DNA from: Hondaea fermentalgiana
Taxonomy: Eukaryota > Sar > Bigyra > Thraustochytrida > Thraustochytriidae
NCBI GenBank assembly: GCA_014084085.1
Contig: NPFB01000001.1
Coordinates: 382,277 to 446,276 of the forward strand
Length of the DNA stretch: 64,000 nt
Direction of reading: 5' to 3'
Below the pieces are notes generated by a model. That model saw only the letters and a program-made list of their open reading frames with translations, made no database searches and was not told the origin of the DNA. Positions 18,830 to 30,090 of the stretch are shown here, in pieces. The position numbers and the translations under genes were made by a program. The number at the start of each line of letters is the position of its first letter. Position 1 is the first letter of the stretch.

Positions 18830-20155
18830 TCATTTTGCAGATTTTCGGTGAGCAGATTTTGCGTGCTGAGCTTTGGTGTACGCGTATAGGATTCCAGAAA
18901 GCAGCGAAATGGTAACAAAGACGGAGGACTTGAGGGTGAGCGGCGTTTTGAAGACGATAACGCCGAGAATGGAGAGTGGGATCTTATTCATGGAGCCGAC
19001 CATGGAATAGGTGGTTGGCGAGGTCTGACGCACGCAATTGAAGGATGCCAAGCTAATCGCAAAGCCGATGCAGCCACTGAAAAGAACGACGCTCAGGAAT
19101 GGAATGGTGAGGTAGGCACCGTAAATTTCAGAGGACGAGGTGAAAGCTGCAATATCACCAAAGGCAACCATGTCGAGCAAAAGAACAAGAGGAATGGAGA
19201 GAGAGCTGTTGTAGTACACTTTTCCAAAGCTGCTGAGATCCGTCCCCTTCATGGCCTTGGGCATGTAGAGCACATAGCCCGCCGATACGAAGCAATTACA
19301 GATTGCCCAACTGATGCCGAGACGATCAACGGTGATGTCGTTGGCCGCAGCAAAAGCAGCGGCTGCCACCATGAGAACGAGACAAGCAATAATCCCGGGC
19401 GTGACCGTCTGACCGTACATGAGGTAATCGCCAAGCGTGACGATGATGTTTGTTGAATTCTTGAAGATGGTCATCATGGGCACGCTGAGGAGCTGTAGGC
19501 TGTAGAACCCCGTGAGAAGCATGCCGACAAAGAAAAAGTTGAGTGGGAACCACCTGAGCGCCTTGCGAAGCTCGAAGTCCTCGAATTTGTACCAGCCAAG
19601 CGCTCGTGCGAGTCGAAGGAGGGAGAGTGAAATGAGATTTTGCGCGAGCAAAAGCACCATTTCGTACTTGAAATTAAAGGTCGAAAGGATGAGCTTGTTA
19701 CCGATCACCATGGAGATGGAAGAGACAGAGTACAAAAGACACGAGGTGATTGGGTAGTAGCGCTTGGACTTGGGCCGATCCTTGGATGCAATGGTCGAGG
19801 ACGCATCGCTGTGAAAGCTCTCTGATTCGCTGCCGCTCTCCGGATCCTCGACTTTGACCGAGATGAGACTACTTTCAGCTCCGGCTCCAGCGCTCAAGGT
19901 TCGACTGCTTGACTTGCTGTGCTCGAATTTAGCTTTCTTGGCAAAGCTCCCGCCCGCGCCTGCAGAAGCAGGCGATTGCTTGTGGTGGTGCTGCAGAAGA
20001 AGCGGGTCCTCCTCGACATCACTTTGCGACGGCTTACGCTGGCGTTGCTGCAGCACGCCGCTACTTCTGGCGTTAGTATCGAGGCCGAGAGCGTCTCGCG
20101 CTCTACGCGCCACTTGCTGCGCGAGCGGGCTCTGTGCGAGCGCGTTTGTCCACAT
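18830..20155 (-). CDS. GDP-mannose transporter-like nucleotide-sugar transporter (VRG4/GONST type)
   Basis: Predicted 441 aa. Start is the ATG at 20153-20155, the first in the frame (the open frame itself reaches a TTG at 20344). A Ser/Gln-rich cytosolic tail of about 130 residues precedes about ten hydrophobic helices of the drug/metabolite transporter fold. Family motifs: LLYSVSSISMVIGNKLILS in helix 1, FKNSTNI at about 231-237 (FKNxTN of GDP-mannose carriers), VYYNSSLSIPL at about 313-323 (canonical FYNNxLSIP), and GSMNK at about 387-391 in place of GALNK. The last two are the GDP-mannose recognition motifs of yeast Vrg4. Role: antiport of GDP-mannose for GMP into the Golgi, feeding mannosyltransferases such as the GT15-like gene at 45-48 kb. 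The motif changes leave room for other GDP-sugars, for example GDP-fucose. The long N-tail is unusual for the family. Confidence 0.8.
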   Translation of the reverse strand: MWTNALAQSPLAQQVARRARDALGLDTNARSSGVLQQRQRKPSQSDVEEDPLLLQHHHKQSPASAGAGGSFAKKAKFEHSKSSSRTLSAGAGAESSLISVKVEDPESGSESESFHSDASSTIASKDRPKSKRYYPITSCLLYSVSSISMVIGNKLILSTFNFKYEMVLLLAQNLISLSLLRLARALGWYKFEDFELRKALRWFPLNFFFVGMLLTGFYSLQLLSVPMMTIFKNSTNIIVTLGDYLMYGQTVTPGIIACLVLMVAAAAFAAANDITVDRLGISWAICNCFVSAGYVLYMPKAMKGTDLSSFGKVYYNSSLSIPLVLLLDMVAFGDIAAFTSSSEIYGAYLTIPFLSVVLFSGCIGFAISLASFNCVRQTSPTTYSMVGSMNKIPLSILGVIVFKTPLTLKSSVFVTISLLSGILYAYTKAQHAKSAHRKSAK

Positions 20156-20496
20156 GCCGTGCGTCAAGAGATTGAGTTTCAAGCGAGCGAGTGAGCGAGC
20201 GAGCAAGATTTCCGCAGCCACGCTGCCTGCCCGGCTTGGCGTTTGCCTTTCGTGCTTCGCCCCGGCCCAGACTTGCGCTCGAGCTTGCTTGTGCGCGCGA
20301 GACAAGTGGCCTCCGAGGCTGCAGGCTCCCTCGCTAGCTGGCAACGTCGCGCTTTGTCAGATTGACCTCTGCGTGCATTTGTCAATGTCGGATCAACATC
20401 ACCGGCTCATCGTCCATGCGGAAAAACAAATGTTGAAATTACAACGCCTACAAGGCATTCATTCTCATGTGTTGGATTCTTTTATTATCCCTGGCT

Positions 20497-20527
20497 AAAT
20501 TTCGTTCGGTCTAACCGAACGAAATTT
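20497..20527. repeat. Perfect 14-bp palindrome with 3-nt loop
   Basis: aaatttcgttcggt (20497-20510), loop cta, then its exact complement (20514-20527). It forms the left subterminal part of the MITE-like element and could extrude as a hairpin. Confidence 0.9.
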
Positions 20528-20634
20528 TCGGCGAAATAGTTTCCCCGGTTTGGCGGCAGGCTGGGTCAGTGAGACCGAACGAAATCTCTGGCAAACACGC
20601 GAGGCATTGCATAAAATACTTCTATTCAATTTTA

Positions 20635-20734
20635 NNNNNNNNNNNNNNNNNNNNNNNNNNNNNNNNNNNNNNNNNNNNNNNNNNNNNNNNNNNNNNNNNN
20701 NNNNNNNNNNNNNNNNNNNNNNNNNNNNNNNNNN
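20635..20734. other. Assembly gap (100 N)
   Basis: Placeholder gap inside the MITE-like element, suggesting that a repeated sequence broke the assembly. Confidence 0.98.
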
Positions 20735-21213
20735 TTAAAATTTGGCACAGCAATCTACGGGCTGAGGTCCTTCCTTGTGCTTAATTTCAAGGCGCGCGAG
20801 CTAGTTTTGAGCGCGCTGGACGAGATCGCGCAAATGAAATTTCGTTCGGTTTTTCGTTCGGTTTCATGTGGCTAGCCAGGGTTATAAATACTAATTCCGA
20901 GTCTCATGACTAGACAGTTTCTGCAGCGGGAAATCTGCAACGTTGCGTTGTTTGTCGCCATGTCATCGTCCTCTGAGTGCTCCTTAAAGATCAAAGAAAT
21001 AAAATAATGGACGCTCGCGAGAACAGAATGCTGCAAGGTTCTCTGGTCAGAAGAAGGAGAGAAAAAAGGAATTGGCTGCTGAGACGAGTGGGAGGGCTGC
21101 ATTGAAGGATGAATGTATGCATATCGCGAGAGCAAGCAAACTCTCGGACCCAAGCATCGAGCAAGGAAAGAAGAAACCAAAGATATAAACAACGAAAACC
21201 AAAGTGCTCGACG

Positions 21214-24200
21214 TTAACGTTTACGAAAGAGAACCTTGCGACGCTCTTCCTCCATCTTTCGCACGCGCTGTCGCCTTTCCTCGGCTTGACGACGCTGAGC
21301 TTCTTCTTGCTCGCGCTGACGAACTTCAGGAAGCTTGCGGAAAAGTCGAGCTGTTCGAGCGCGCTGCTCGCGAGGGTCCACAGCAACGCGCTGACCAAAG
21401 CTCGCTCGGGCAGGTCCGCGTGCAGATTCAGAGGTGTCTGACTCGGCGCGAGGTGGAGGTGGTTGCGAGGGCGGAGACTGACTCTTTCGACGCTGCGCAT
21501 TTGCAGCTTCCTTGCGACGCGCTCGCTCTTGTGCCTCTGCAGCACGTCGCGCAGATCGCTCCTGAAAGGCACGCGAGCGAGCGTCATTGGACTCTGCTGG
21601 AGGATGAATATCTACCGCAAAAGCCACGGCGCCGGACGCGCTTTCGTGTTCTTCCTGGAGCAGGTCTGGCGTTGGCGGTTCCTCTTGGCGTCGTTGTCGC
21701 TCAAGATCGGCTCGCGTTGGACTTTGTGGCATTCTCACGAGCAACTCCTCTGCATTATCGCTCGCAAAATTCACCGCGAAGGCCTGAGGCGAGGGTCGCT
21801 TGGTTGGCTTGGGCGATGGCGGAGGCGAAGACAGGGAGTCACGCTCCTCGTTATTCTCTTCGAGGTCGCGTTTTGGCGATATTGCTCGATCTTTGGCATC
21901 ATGATCATCATTTTGATCTTGGTTATTTCCCGCGTCCTTTTCACGTTCCAGACTGAGAGGAAGATGACTCGACAAAGGTACTGGGCTTTCAAGACTCTCC
22001 ACATCGAGCTCTTCCGTGACAGAGATGCCAAAGAGTTCCTCGTGAAAGGCCAGTGCAGAGTCATCTTTGATGTCACCGGCACTCTCGTCTTTTTCATCTT
22101 CGCTGGATGTGGCGGGTAGCGGGGGCGATGCCTCGAGTTGAGGAGCTGTGAAATCAGAGAGTCCAAGATTGATATCAGCAGATGGGTCCAAGAGACTGCC
22201 AAAGATGATTTCATTTGGAGACTCGCGAAGGGCTGCGGCGGCGCGAAGTTCCTCTCGTGCGGTTTTGAGCGCGCGCTGTACCTGTTCCAGAGAGTCGAGG
22301 CTGCTTTTGCTGGACTGCGCGGCAGTGGCGGTCGACGGCGGCGAATCCACGGTCACTTTCAAGTGGCGCGCTGGTGACGCATCAAGCTCTGTGTGGCTCG
22401 ATGTTTCATTTCCTTCAAAGATTAAAAGACTCGCGTCTCTGTCGTCGTTTGGCGATTCGAGGCCCGCGTGAGCTGCGCGTTCAGCCGAGCGGAGACGTGC
22501 TTCGAGGTCATCAAATTTGGCATCCATTGTTGGCGACTGTAGCGCGCGATTTACTCTGGCCTCCGTGTTTGGTGGCGTCGTCATGTCTTGCGCTTTTGGG
22601 GTCGGGGTTTGATGAGCTGCCACGTCCGGAGACGACGCAGAAGGGACACGAGCAGCACGAGCTGCAGATTGAATGCGAGCATCGAGGTCATCAAGTTTAG
22701 CATCCATTGCCGGTGTATGCAGCGCGCGATTTACTCTGGCCTCCGTGTTTGGTGGCGTCGTCATGTCTTGCGCTTTTGGGGTCGGGGTTTGATGAGCTGC
22801 CACGTCCGGAGACGACGCAGGAGAAACACGAGCAGCACGAGCTGCAGATTGAATGCGAGCATCGAGGTCATCAAGTTTAGCATCCATTGTCGGTGTCTGC
22901 AGCGCGCGATTCACTCTGGCCTCCGTGTTTGGTGGCGTCGTCATGCCTTGCGCTTTTTGAGCCGGGGTTCGATGAGCGGCCACGTCCGGAGACGACGCAG
23001 GAGAAACACGAGCAGCACGAGCTGCAGATTGAATGCGAGCATCGAGGTTGTCGAATTTAGCATCCATTGTCGGTGTCTGCAGCGCGCGATTTACTCTGGC
23101 CTCCGTATTTGGTGGCGTTGGTTTTTGTGCAGATTGCACTCCGGTTGAGGTCTCGCTGGCGACGGACTCTTCGGGAGTTGCCAGGACTTCTCGATCGTCT
23201 TGATTGACAGATTGAGCTGGAGGCACCTGACGCGGCGTCCCTCGCGATTGCGAGACAGGAGTGTTGGACGTCTCAAAGTATTGGGCGAGGTCAGCTGTGA
23301 AGGAAGCAAAGCGCTCATCGTCCTTCCATCCGTCATCCTCAACGATGAGATCCTCGACGTTGGCTTCTTGAGATACATGTGCCGGCGCAGAAGCGTCGGC
23401 TGCGGCCTGGACCGAATGATGGTCCTTGACAGAAGAAAAGATGCCTTTGTTGCTTGCCGAGGACGGCTCCAGATTGGCATGCTCTTCTTCTTGGTTATGG
23501 AGAGCAGTCTCAACTTGATGAATCCAATCAGTCAAGGCGGCCGAGTCTCTCCACGCATCATCGTGGACAATGAGGTCATCAATGTCGCCATCCTGCAGAG
23601 GACCGCGCGATTGTCCGAGACCGGCCGCAGTGGATGGACGCGAGCTCGGAGAAAGAGGAAATTGGCGGAGCGAAGAGACTTCCGAGGATGCAACAGAAAA
23701 TGACGCTTGCAAAGAATTTCGGGCAGGACGAGCCTCGAGATCTCTGAGAACGGAAATGGCGAGATCATTGAGAGCACCAGGGCGTTCGCCCGGCGCTCGA
23801 CGAGGCTCCCAGGAACGATCCGATGATGTCGAGGATACAAAGGAAGCGTTGAGACCAACATGCTCGCGCGTGAGGTAGTCGGCAACAGACGAGACTCTGT
23901 CATTTTGGTCAGCGTCAAGGTCGTCGTCCTCGTCTTGATCGACGTCACTGTCATCACCGAGAAGGAAGCGCGTGAGTGACTGCTCGAGCTGCTCGCGCGT
24001 GGGAAATGAGGATGTTTGATTTCGAGCATGTTGCGCTGCGGCGTCTGCAGCTGCGCGCGCTGCTGCCGATGCCGCCGCAGCAGCTCGCGCGTGGAGGGAA
24101 AGGTCCGTAGACGACACGGAGGAAGACTCGCCGGTAGGAGAGGAGGAGGACGAGGTGACATTGCGCGGCACTCGAAACGGGCGCCCCTTGATGGCACTCT

Positions 24201-26027
24201 TGTCCACGTCATTGTCATCGTCGTCATCGTCTGTGGTGGTGGTGTCGGCACGACCGGATCGACGGTTGCCATTTGTGGAGGACGTGTAGTCGGTTGCGCT
24301 TCCCTCGAGAAAGGATTGACCCATTTTTAGAATGGCCTGGACACTCTGGTTACCGCGCTTGCGTGCCTTTCGAGAAGCTTCGAGAAGAGCCCGCGTTTCC
24401 TCGTCAATTTCCTCCTCGCTATCACTATTTTCATCTTCTTGAATTCCGCTAGAACGAGTCATGGAGTGTTGAGGTGGCGCAGTGGGAATGGCAATACTGG
24501 ATACAGATTGATCTGCCGCAGCCGAGGTGTCGAAAGGGTCGTGAGCGTGCTGATTGAAAGCAGCAGGAGCAGGAGCAGCAGCAGCAGCATCACCACCAGC
24601 ATCGGTGCTTTTAGACGGACGCAAATCGTGATGTGCAAGCCGCTCGCCTTCGTCGGCACCGATCGGGGAAGGCGGGGTCGTTTTTCCGGGCAGCTGGCTG
24701 AGCTTGTTCGGTGACTCGACGCGCGAGTCGTCCGCAGAGGTACTACTAGCCAAGAGATCTTGGTTGAGCTGTTCTGTCTCCGGAATGACATGAAGAATTT
24801 CTGGCTGAGGACGCGCAAACGTTGATGTCTGATTGGCAAAGGTTGCCGACGGGGACGGTGAAGGTGCAGCCTGAACAAAGTTCTGCTCAAAGATGCGCTG
24901 CTGGAGCTTGCGCTTGTGATCGTCGAGGGCAGCTCGTTTCTGCCATGAATTGCGAATCTTTTGCACAACGTCGCGCGAGTTTGAGGAGATTTCTTCCTTG
25001 CGAAGAGCATCGAGAGCGTCTTGTAGATTTTGTTGTTCCCTCACGGCCCGAACCTCATGCAAGGCCTTGCGACCGCGCTGGGCCGCGAGGGCTTCGTGTT
25101 CTGCCCTTTGGTAAGATTCAGAAGCGAGGCGGTTCTGGATGTCCCTATTGAGTACAGTCGCGGCCTCGAAGGCGTCGCGAGGAGTGGTGCGAGCGTTATC
25201 GAAATCGGCATCGGAGCTTGTTCCGGGGGCATCGCGTGCGTCATGAGATCGATTTTCTAGGGGAAGATTGTGAGCGGGGGCGTGTTGTGTGAGCGAGGCG
25301 TGGAAGCGAGTGGCGGCAAAGTCCTGGAGACGCGTGGCGACATTGGGCACGGTGGCTGAAATGTCAATGACGCGGTCACGACGGCGAGAAGCTGCGGCTT
25401 GGGCTGCCTCGGCGGCGGCCTGTGATGCAAGAGCACGCTGTCTGGCCTTTTCGATTGCGTGGGCATTACGTCTGGCCTTGGCACGATGTTCGTCCGAGAT
25501 GTTTTCACGTACAAGACGGCGATGCTCTTCTTGAGCTTTGTGCACGAAAAAAGTTTGATGCGCCTTTTCCTGGCGTTGTGTGAGAAGTGCTGCTTTGTGG
25601 CGTGCATCCTCTTTGATGCGTGCGCGAGCGTGGAGTGCTTTTTTGCGAGCCTTTTCGGCTTGGGTTCGGGTTGCGTGCTGCTGGGCTTCGAGATGAGCAT
25701 TTCCGATGGCCGCGAGAGAGTGTTTGTACTCTTGGGTGCAGCGTTGTATTTTCTCGCGTTGCTGGGCTTCCCAAGCTTTGCGTCGACGTTCCTTTTCTTG
25801 TGCACGTTTGCGATCAATGTCTTCGATAAAGTTTTGCCGTCGAGCGATGGCGATGGTTTTTGCTTGCTCGCGGACCTGGATAAGGCGTAATTTTCTGCGT
25901 TTTTCAAAGTCTTCGCGGCGAAGGCGTTCAATTTCGCCCGAGCTTAGCGGCACGCCTCCGCGTCGACCTGTAGCGACTGGGTCGGCCCTGTTGACGCGCG
26001 CTACTTGGACGAGGTACTCTTCAACAT
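21214..26027 (-). CDS. CEP295: CEP295/Ana1-like centriolar protein with C-terminal ALMS motif
   Basis: About 1587 aa as modelled in two exons (26018-26027 and 21214-25967). CEP295/Ana1 stabilises new centrioles and drives centriole-to-centrosome conversion, working with CEP135 in flies. The N-terminus is the key evidence: SSGEIERLRREDFEKRRKLR followed by LIQVREQAKTIAIARRQN matches the CEP295 start (LKEDYERRRKLRLLQVREQ). The C-terminus LFRKLPEVRQREQEEAQRR and the following basic helix match the ALMS motif found in CEP295 and ALMS1. Between are charged helices, long Ser/Asp/Glu-rich linkers and four 60-residue repeats. Exon 2 alone has no ATG before an in-frame stop. A 50-nt GT-AG intron (25968-26017) joins the short exon ATGTTGAAGA to give MLKSRRGGVPLSSGE. 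This start is inferred. The body is otherwise unspliced. Confidence 0.78.
22478..23121 (-). repeat. 180-bp in-frame tandem repeat (about 3.5-4 units)
   Basis: The sequence ctccgtgtttggtggcgtcg recurs at 22562, 22742 and 22922, with a diverged copy at 23102: period exactly 180 bp, near-identical in the inner units. It encodes 60-residue repeats starting PPNTEARVNRALQTPTMDAK within the CEP295-like protein. High DNA identity points to recent expansion or gene conversion. Confidence 0.9.
25968..26017 (-). other. Proposed 50-nt intron in the CEP295-like gene
   Basis: On the minus strand it begins GTACCTCGTC and ends GTCGCTACAG, a GT-AG pair. Removal joins ATGTTGAAGA in frame to the conserved N-terminal block and supplies the only ATG start available before the upstream in-frame stop. 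Confidence 0.5.
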
Positions 26028-26786
26028 CTGTGCCGTCACGTCAGTCAGTACATTGGTTGGCTCTACTATGAATTTGAAGCGCGCGCGACCCGTGAGAACG
26101 CAGCGTGCACTCGGCGTCGTTGTTGTTGTTGGTGTCCAGGCGCGACATGGATGGGTGTCGCCCGTTGCACATTGAAAACTGTCACGACACGGTGTGGCCG
26201 CAAGGCCGCGCGTGCGGCGAGGAACGTACCTTGGCTGCTACGGAAGTCAGCGCCGACGGCGCCGCGCGTTGCCCCCGCCTCTCCGAGGGGTGTCGCGCGT
26301 GAGGGCACAAGCATCGTCTCGCGCCCCTCGAAAGCAAATTGCGAGAGCTCGACCAGCGCGGAGCAACAACAAGGAAAGGGAAAAAAAATTCAAACACAAC
26401 CACTTGAAAACAACCAACCAACGAAAGCAAAGTCGAAAACAAACAACGAAAACGAACGAACAAGTGTATAGTAGATCGGTTGGGACAAAGTTTCTCGTCA
26501 CGATCCGAGTAAGATGCTGCGAGCGAAGAGGACAAACGATGAGAAACAGCTCAAGGAGGAGGATAGTTCAGACCTGTGTTTGGTGCCAATCTCGACATGT
26601 CGTGAAGCGGCCAACAGAGGTTTTGCTTCAAAAGGCGCGATCTCAACATTCAGACGAACCGAGCATAAATTCATACTTTTTCGATTCACAAGATTGTGAA
26701 CAGTGTGCGAGATTCCGGGCGAAAAGAACGTGTGCGACCGATTATTTCGCTTTGAATTTCCACCTTTTCGGTTTTACGTTTATTTC

Positions 26787-27170
26787 ATCCAAGGCTCGGT
26801 TTGTCTGTTTGTTTTAGGATAAACGCGGCAAGCTCAATCTGGCAAGTGTGCGATTTGTTTATCGAAGGAAAAGACAAACTCTGGCCGGATCGAGCAAATG
26901 AAGAGAACGCATTGCATTGCATATTGCATTGCATTGCATATTGCATTGCATTGCATATTGCATTGCATTGCATATTGCATTGCATTGCATATTGCATTGC
27001 ATTGCATATTGCATTGCATTGCATATTGCATTGCATTGAATTCAAGGCTTGCTTTGTCCATTTGTTTCACAATAAACGCTGCAAGCGCAATGACAAGTGT
27101 GCGTTATATCCATGGAAAAGAGATGTAGGAACGCGGCGAACTCTGGCCGAGTCAAGTAATGAAATTCAAC
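26787..27170. repeat. 17-bp minisatellite flanked by about 120-bp imperfect direct repeats
   Basis: The core (about 26911-27038) is roughly 7.5 copies of attgcattgcattgcat. Left flank 26787-26910 and right flank 27039-27165 are recognisably the same sequence: ccaaggctcggtttgtc against tcaaggcttgctttgtcc, both with ataaacg, gcaag, caagtgtgcg, then aactctggccg and aatgaa in the same order. The unit was apparently duplicated with the minisatellite growing at the junction. Confidence 0.8.
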
Positions 27171-27887
27171 GCATGGTGTCGCCAAGTCGAGCCCACACAA
27201 CACTCCATGCGAACAAGATTTTTCAAAGGTCGACTTCGCCTGAATTCTCTCCTCTCTTTCAGAACGGAGCGGCTCATATCTGGCCCTGCTCTGCCACTCC
27301 CATCTCTGGGACATTCCTGCATCGATCGCTCCAAGCGTTCCGATGTCTCGCGGTCGGCCATGCGTCTTTAACGTTTCTACGTGCCAGGCATCCAAGCAAG
27401 CTTCTCATGCCCCGAGAGCCGCCCGTCAGTCAGTCCGTCCGTCCGTCTGTCCCTCTTTGGCTGTAATAAACCTCACGCATGATCGCCCTGGGTGGCAGGG
27501 CCGACCATTGGACCGACCAAGTTGGCCCTCCAAGTCGTCTTGTTTGCTTCGTGACCACTCTGCAGCAGTTGTACGTACTACATACCGAACCCCGGCCGCT
27601 CGCTCGCTGCTGTTTCGCGACCGCCCATCGCTCCCACCTCGCCGCACTTGATTTCCCCATTCCCCCATCATTCTGGCCTCGAGGCGTCATCCCAGGCCCG
27701 ACGATGAGGCTCCGAAGCCAAGTTTAGCTTAGCCTTGAGCGCCACCTCCTGGCAGGCCGAGTCCCACCCACGCCCGCGCGGACCTCCAATCTCCGCCGTG
27801 CACGTCGAACGCATCCCGTCCTTGCCGTGCCGCTCCCCAGCGCCGTCAACGGAACGCAGCAGGCCTGCTCAGGCCCAGTTCGCCTTC

Positions 27888-28035
27888 GTTTGTTTGTTGT
27901 TTGTTTGTTTGTTTGTTTGTTTGTTGCAGCAGCTTCTTTTCGCTTTGCTTTTCGCTTTGCTTTTCGCTTTGCTTTTTGCTTTGCTTTGCTCCGCGAGTTG
28001 TTTTTTCTGCTTCGCTTCGCTTTGCTTTGGTTTGC
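27888..28035. repeat. tttg tetramers and cttttcgctttg repeats
   Basis: A (tttg)n run at about 27888-27925 is followed by imperfect cgctttgctttt units to about 28035. Low-complexity DNA without coding evidence. Confidence 0.8.
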
Positions 28036-30033
28036 AGCGCAGAGAGAGAGGCGGAAGCAAGGAGAGAGATGAGGGGCGTCATGCATCCCGGCCGACGTCG
28101 TCGCGACCGAGCACGCAAGGGACATCCTCGGTTCAAGCGAGCGCTCGCCGACCTTGCTCGGCCAGCTTGGCTTCTGGCCACGTCTTGAAAAGCCAAGTCG
28201 CTGCTGCCAGGGCTGCTGCTGCTGCTGCTGCTTGCTTGCCTGTGTAGGCCAGTGCAGGCTTTCGCGCTGACTCTGCTACTGCCCCTCCCGCCGTCCGACG
28301 CACATTTTCCGCAGTGGTGACAGATGAGGACTATCCGGACCCACGGGAGCGTTCCGCATCTCTTGTTCCCGGGCGCCCGACTGCTCGCGTCGCGTCGCGT
28401 CGCCGTAGACGCCGCAGCGGTGCGGGCCAGGCGCGCGGAGAGCCCTCTCCGCAGAGCTCCGGTCCAGCTGGCCGCTGGCCGCTGCAGCCCGGACAGATAG
28501 ACAGACGGCCGGGCCAGGCCAGGCACGAGCTAGCCTGGCGGCGTGGGCGGCCAACGGCGCTGGGTCCGGCAGGGCAGCAGCGGTCGTCACTGGCTGCCGC
28601 AGCAAACTTCCGCTCCGTGTAGGTTGCGGATTTTTTATTATTTTCTTTTTAAGGCGCTGTGGGGTAAATTTTGCAGAGGGAGGTAGTGTGAGGGGGTGCG
28701 GGGTGTGTGACAGTCAGAAAGATGCCAAAGTAAAAGGGGAAAAATAAGAAAATGCCAAAGCAAAAAGGGAAAATAAAAAAACTTTCTGCGCGAGTAATGA
28801 ATAGAGGGAGGGTGCAGCCAAGAAGAAGTTTTCTTTCTTTTCTTTTTATCGGCGAAACTTGAAACGGGTGGGGGATAGACACGGACTTGTTGGCGCCCAG
28901 GTGCACTCTAGCCGCCCACAGTCACTCTGGAGCTGGCGAATTGGGTCCGCTGCAGTTGCACCCGCCACCTTCTTGCTTCTTGCTTGACTTTACCATCCGT
29001 CTCGTGCTTCGCCAGCGCACCGCATTGTCCGTTGCCGGCCGCTGCCGGCACCGGTGCCCGCCACGCCGCCGGGCGTTCGCATCGCAAGCCTGGCTGCCGG
29101 CAACGGACGCGCAGGGCGGTGACGCGGCGCCGGCCTCGCGCTCCCTCCTCCTCTTCCTCCTCCGTCCAGGCTCGCGGTCTTGCCAATTGCCATGGTTGAC
29201 AGACTGGCGCGCCGCCACTTCCCACGTCTCATCTCATTCTCCTTCAACTGGCGGCCGGCGCCGCCGCGCGAACGGATGGAAGGAGGCGCGGCTGCCACTG
29301 GTGGAAGGCCTCGCGCGTCCGCGAGCGTCGCCGGCAGGCGGGCACGCGGTCCGAGGCCGGGCGCCGTGGCTCCGTCGCGCGGGCAGCGCCTGCTTCCCAG
29401 CCGACATCGCAAGCAAGACACGCGCCAGGACTGACGGCGCATGGCGGTTTGAGAGGCTCATGTTTCGAAAAGGAAGAAAGAAAAAGAAAACAAAAGATGT
29501 GAATCAAGAGGGGGCCGGTCTCGCGCGGCCCGACCAAGACAACCAACCATGCTGGGCGCCGTGTGTGTGCGCGGAAGCAGACAGCGCCAGCGCCAAGGAT
29601 TGTCGATGGTTTTGCTTTATTTTTTTCAAATCTACAAGCCGCTGGCCGCTCGCTCGCTCGCTCGCTCGCTCGCTCACAGAAGGGTGCATGTGCATAGTGT
29701 CCATGCGTGCACGCCAGCTCTCCTTGTGTGCATAGAGGGAGGATGCGGCAGCCCGCGAATACGAAAGCGTGCGCAGTGATTTTGCATGCATACTAACGTA
29801 CGTGCATGATACTGCGGCGCCGAGCAGCTAGGTTCTGTTGTCGTGGCCATGGTGGTTGGTCTGCAGCCATAGCAGATGCGAGTTTCCAAGGCAAAGGCAG
29901 GGCTAGGAACGTTTTTGCTTGTTCCTTTTTTCGAATAAGTTCTTGTCTCACTTTGCGAGTTGCTGTCTCAGAAAGCTCGAATCCACAAGGGACGGGAGCT
30001 CCGCTTCGTCAAGAGTCTTTACTCCGTTACTTG

Positions 30034-30090
30034 GATCGATTAAGATCGGTCGATCAATCGATCGATTGATCGATCGATCGAACGATCGAC
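30034..30090. repeat. gatc-rich tetramer run
   Basis: Imperfect gatc/gatt repeats, self-complementary over much of the run, able to form hairpins. Confidence 0.85.

Larger units (their letters stand above)
20489..20881. mobile_element. MITE-like non-autonomous DNA transposon (contains gap)
   Basis: The ends are inverted repeats: ccctggcta at 20489-20497 and its complement tagccaggg at 20873-20881. Both are flanked by the direct repeat ttat (20485-20488 and 20882-20885), consistent with a 4-bp target-site duplication. The subterminal regions carry repeated ttcgttcggt motifs in both orientations: a perfect 14-bp inverted pair at 20497-20510/20514-20527, a copy at 20574-20585, and two on the right at 20837-20862. 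The middle 100 bases are N, so the true length is unknown. No transposase frame is visible. Superfamily not assigned. Confidence 0.6.
20156..21213. other. Intergenic region holding a MITE-like element and a gap
   Basis: Upstream of the transporter and downstream of the CEP295-like gene. It contains the element at 20489-20881 with the 100-N gap inside it. The rest (20886-21213) shows no gene. Confidence 0.6.

Noticed and set aside
18379..18918. Open frame of 179 codons on the minus strand
   Set aside because: It overlaps the 3' end of the transporter in another frame and consists largely of low-complexity Ser-rich translation.
22478..23121. Regularly spaced repeats that could suggest a CRISPR array
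   Set aside because: The 180-bp period is in frame inside a coding sequence and the whole unit repeats; there are no unique spacers.
26911..27038. Frames encoding MQCNAICNA-type repeats
   Set aside because: A 17-bp minisatellite read in any frame gives a 17-codon periodic peptide; there is no other coding evidence.
28887..29735. 282-codon frame in the gene-poor region
   Set aside because: It shows no domain, is mirrored by comparable frames on the opposite strand, and has composition driven by GC-rich repeats.
30034..30090. gatc repeat as a possible regulatory or methylation array
   Set aside because: It looks like one of several tetranucleotide microsatellites in the region; nothing ties it to a function.
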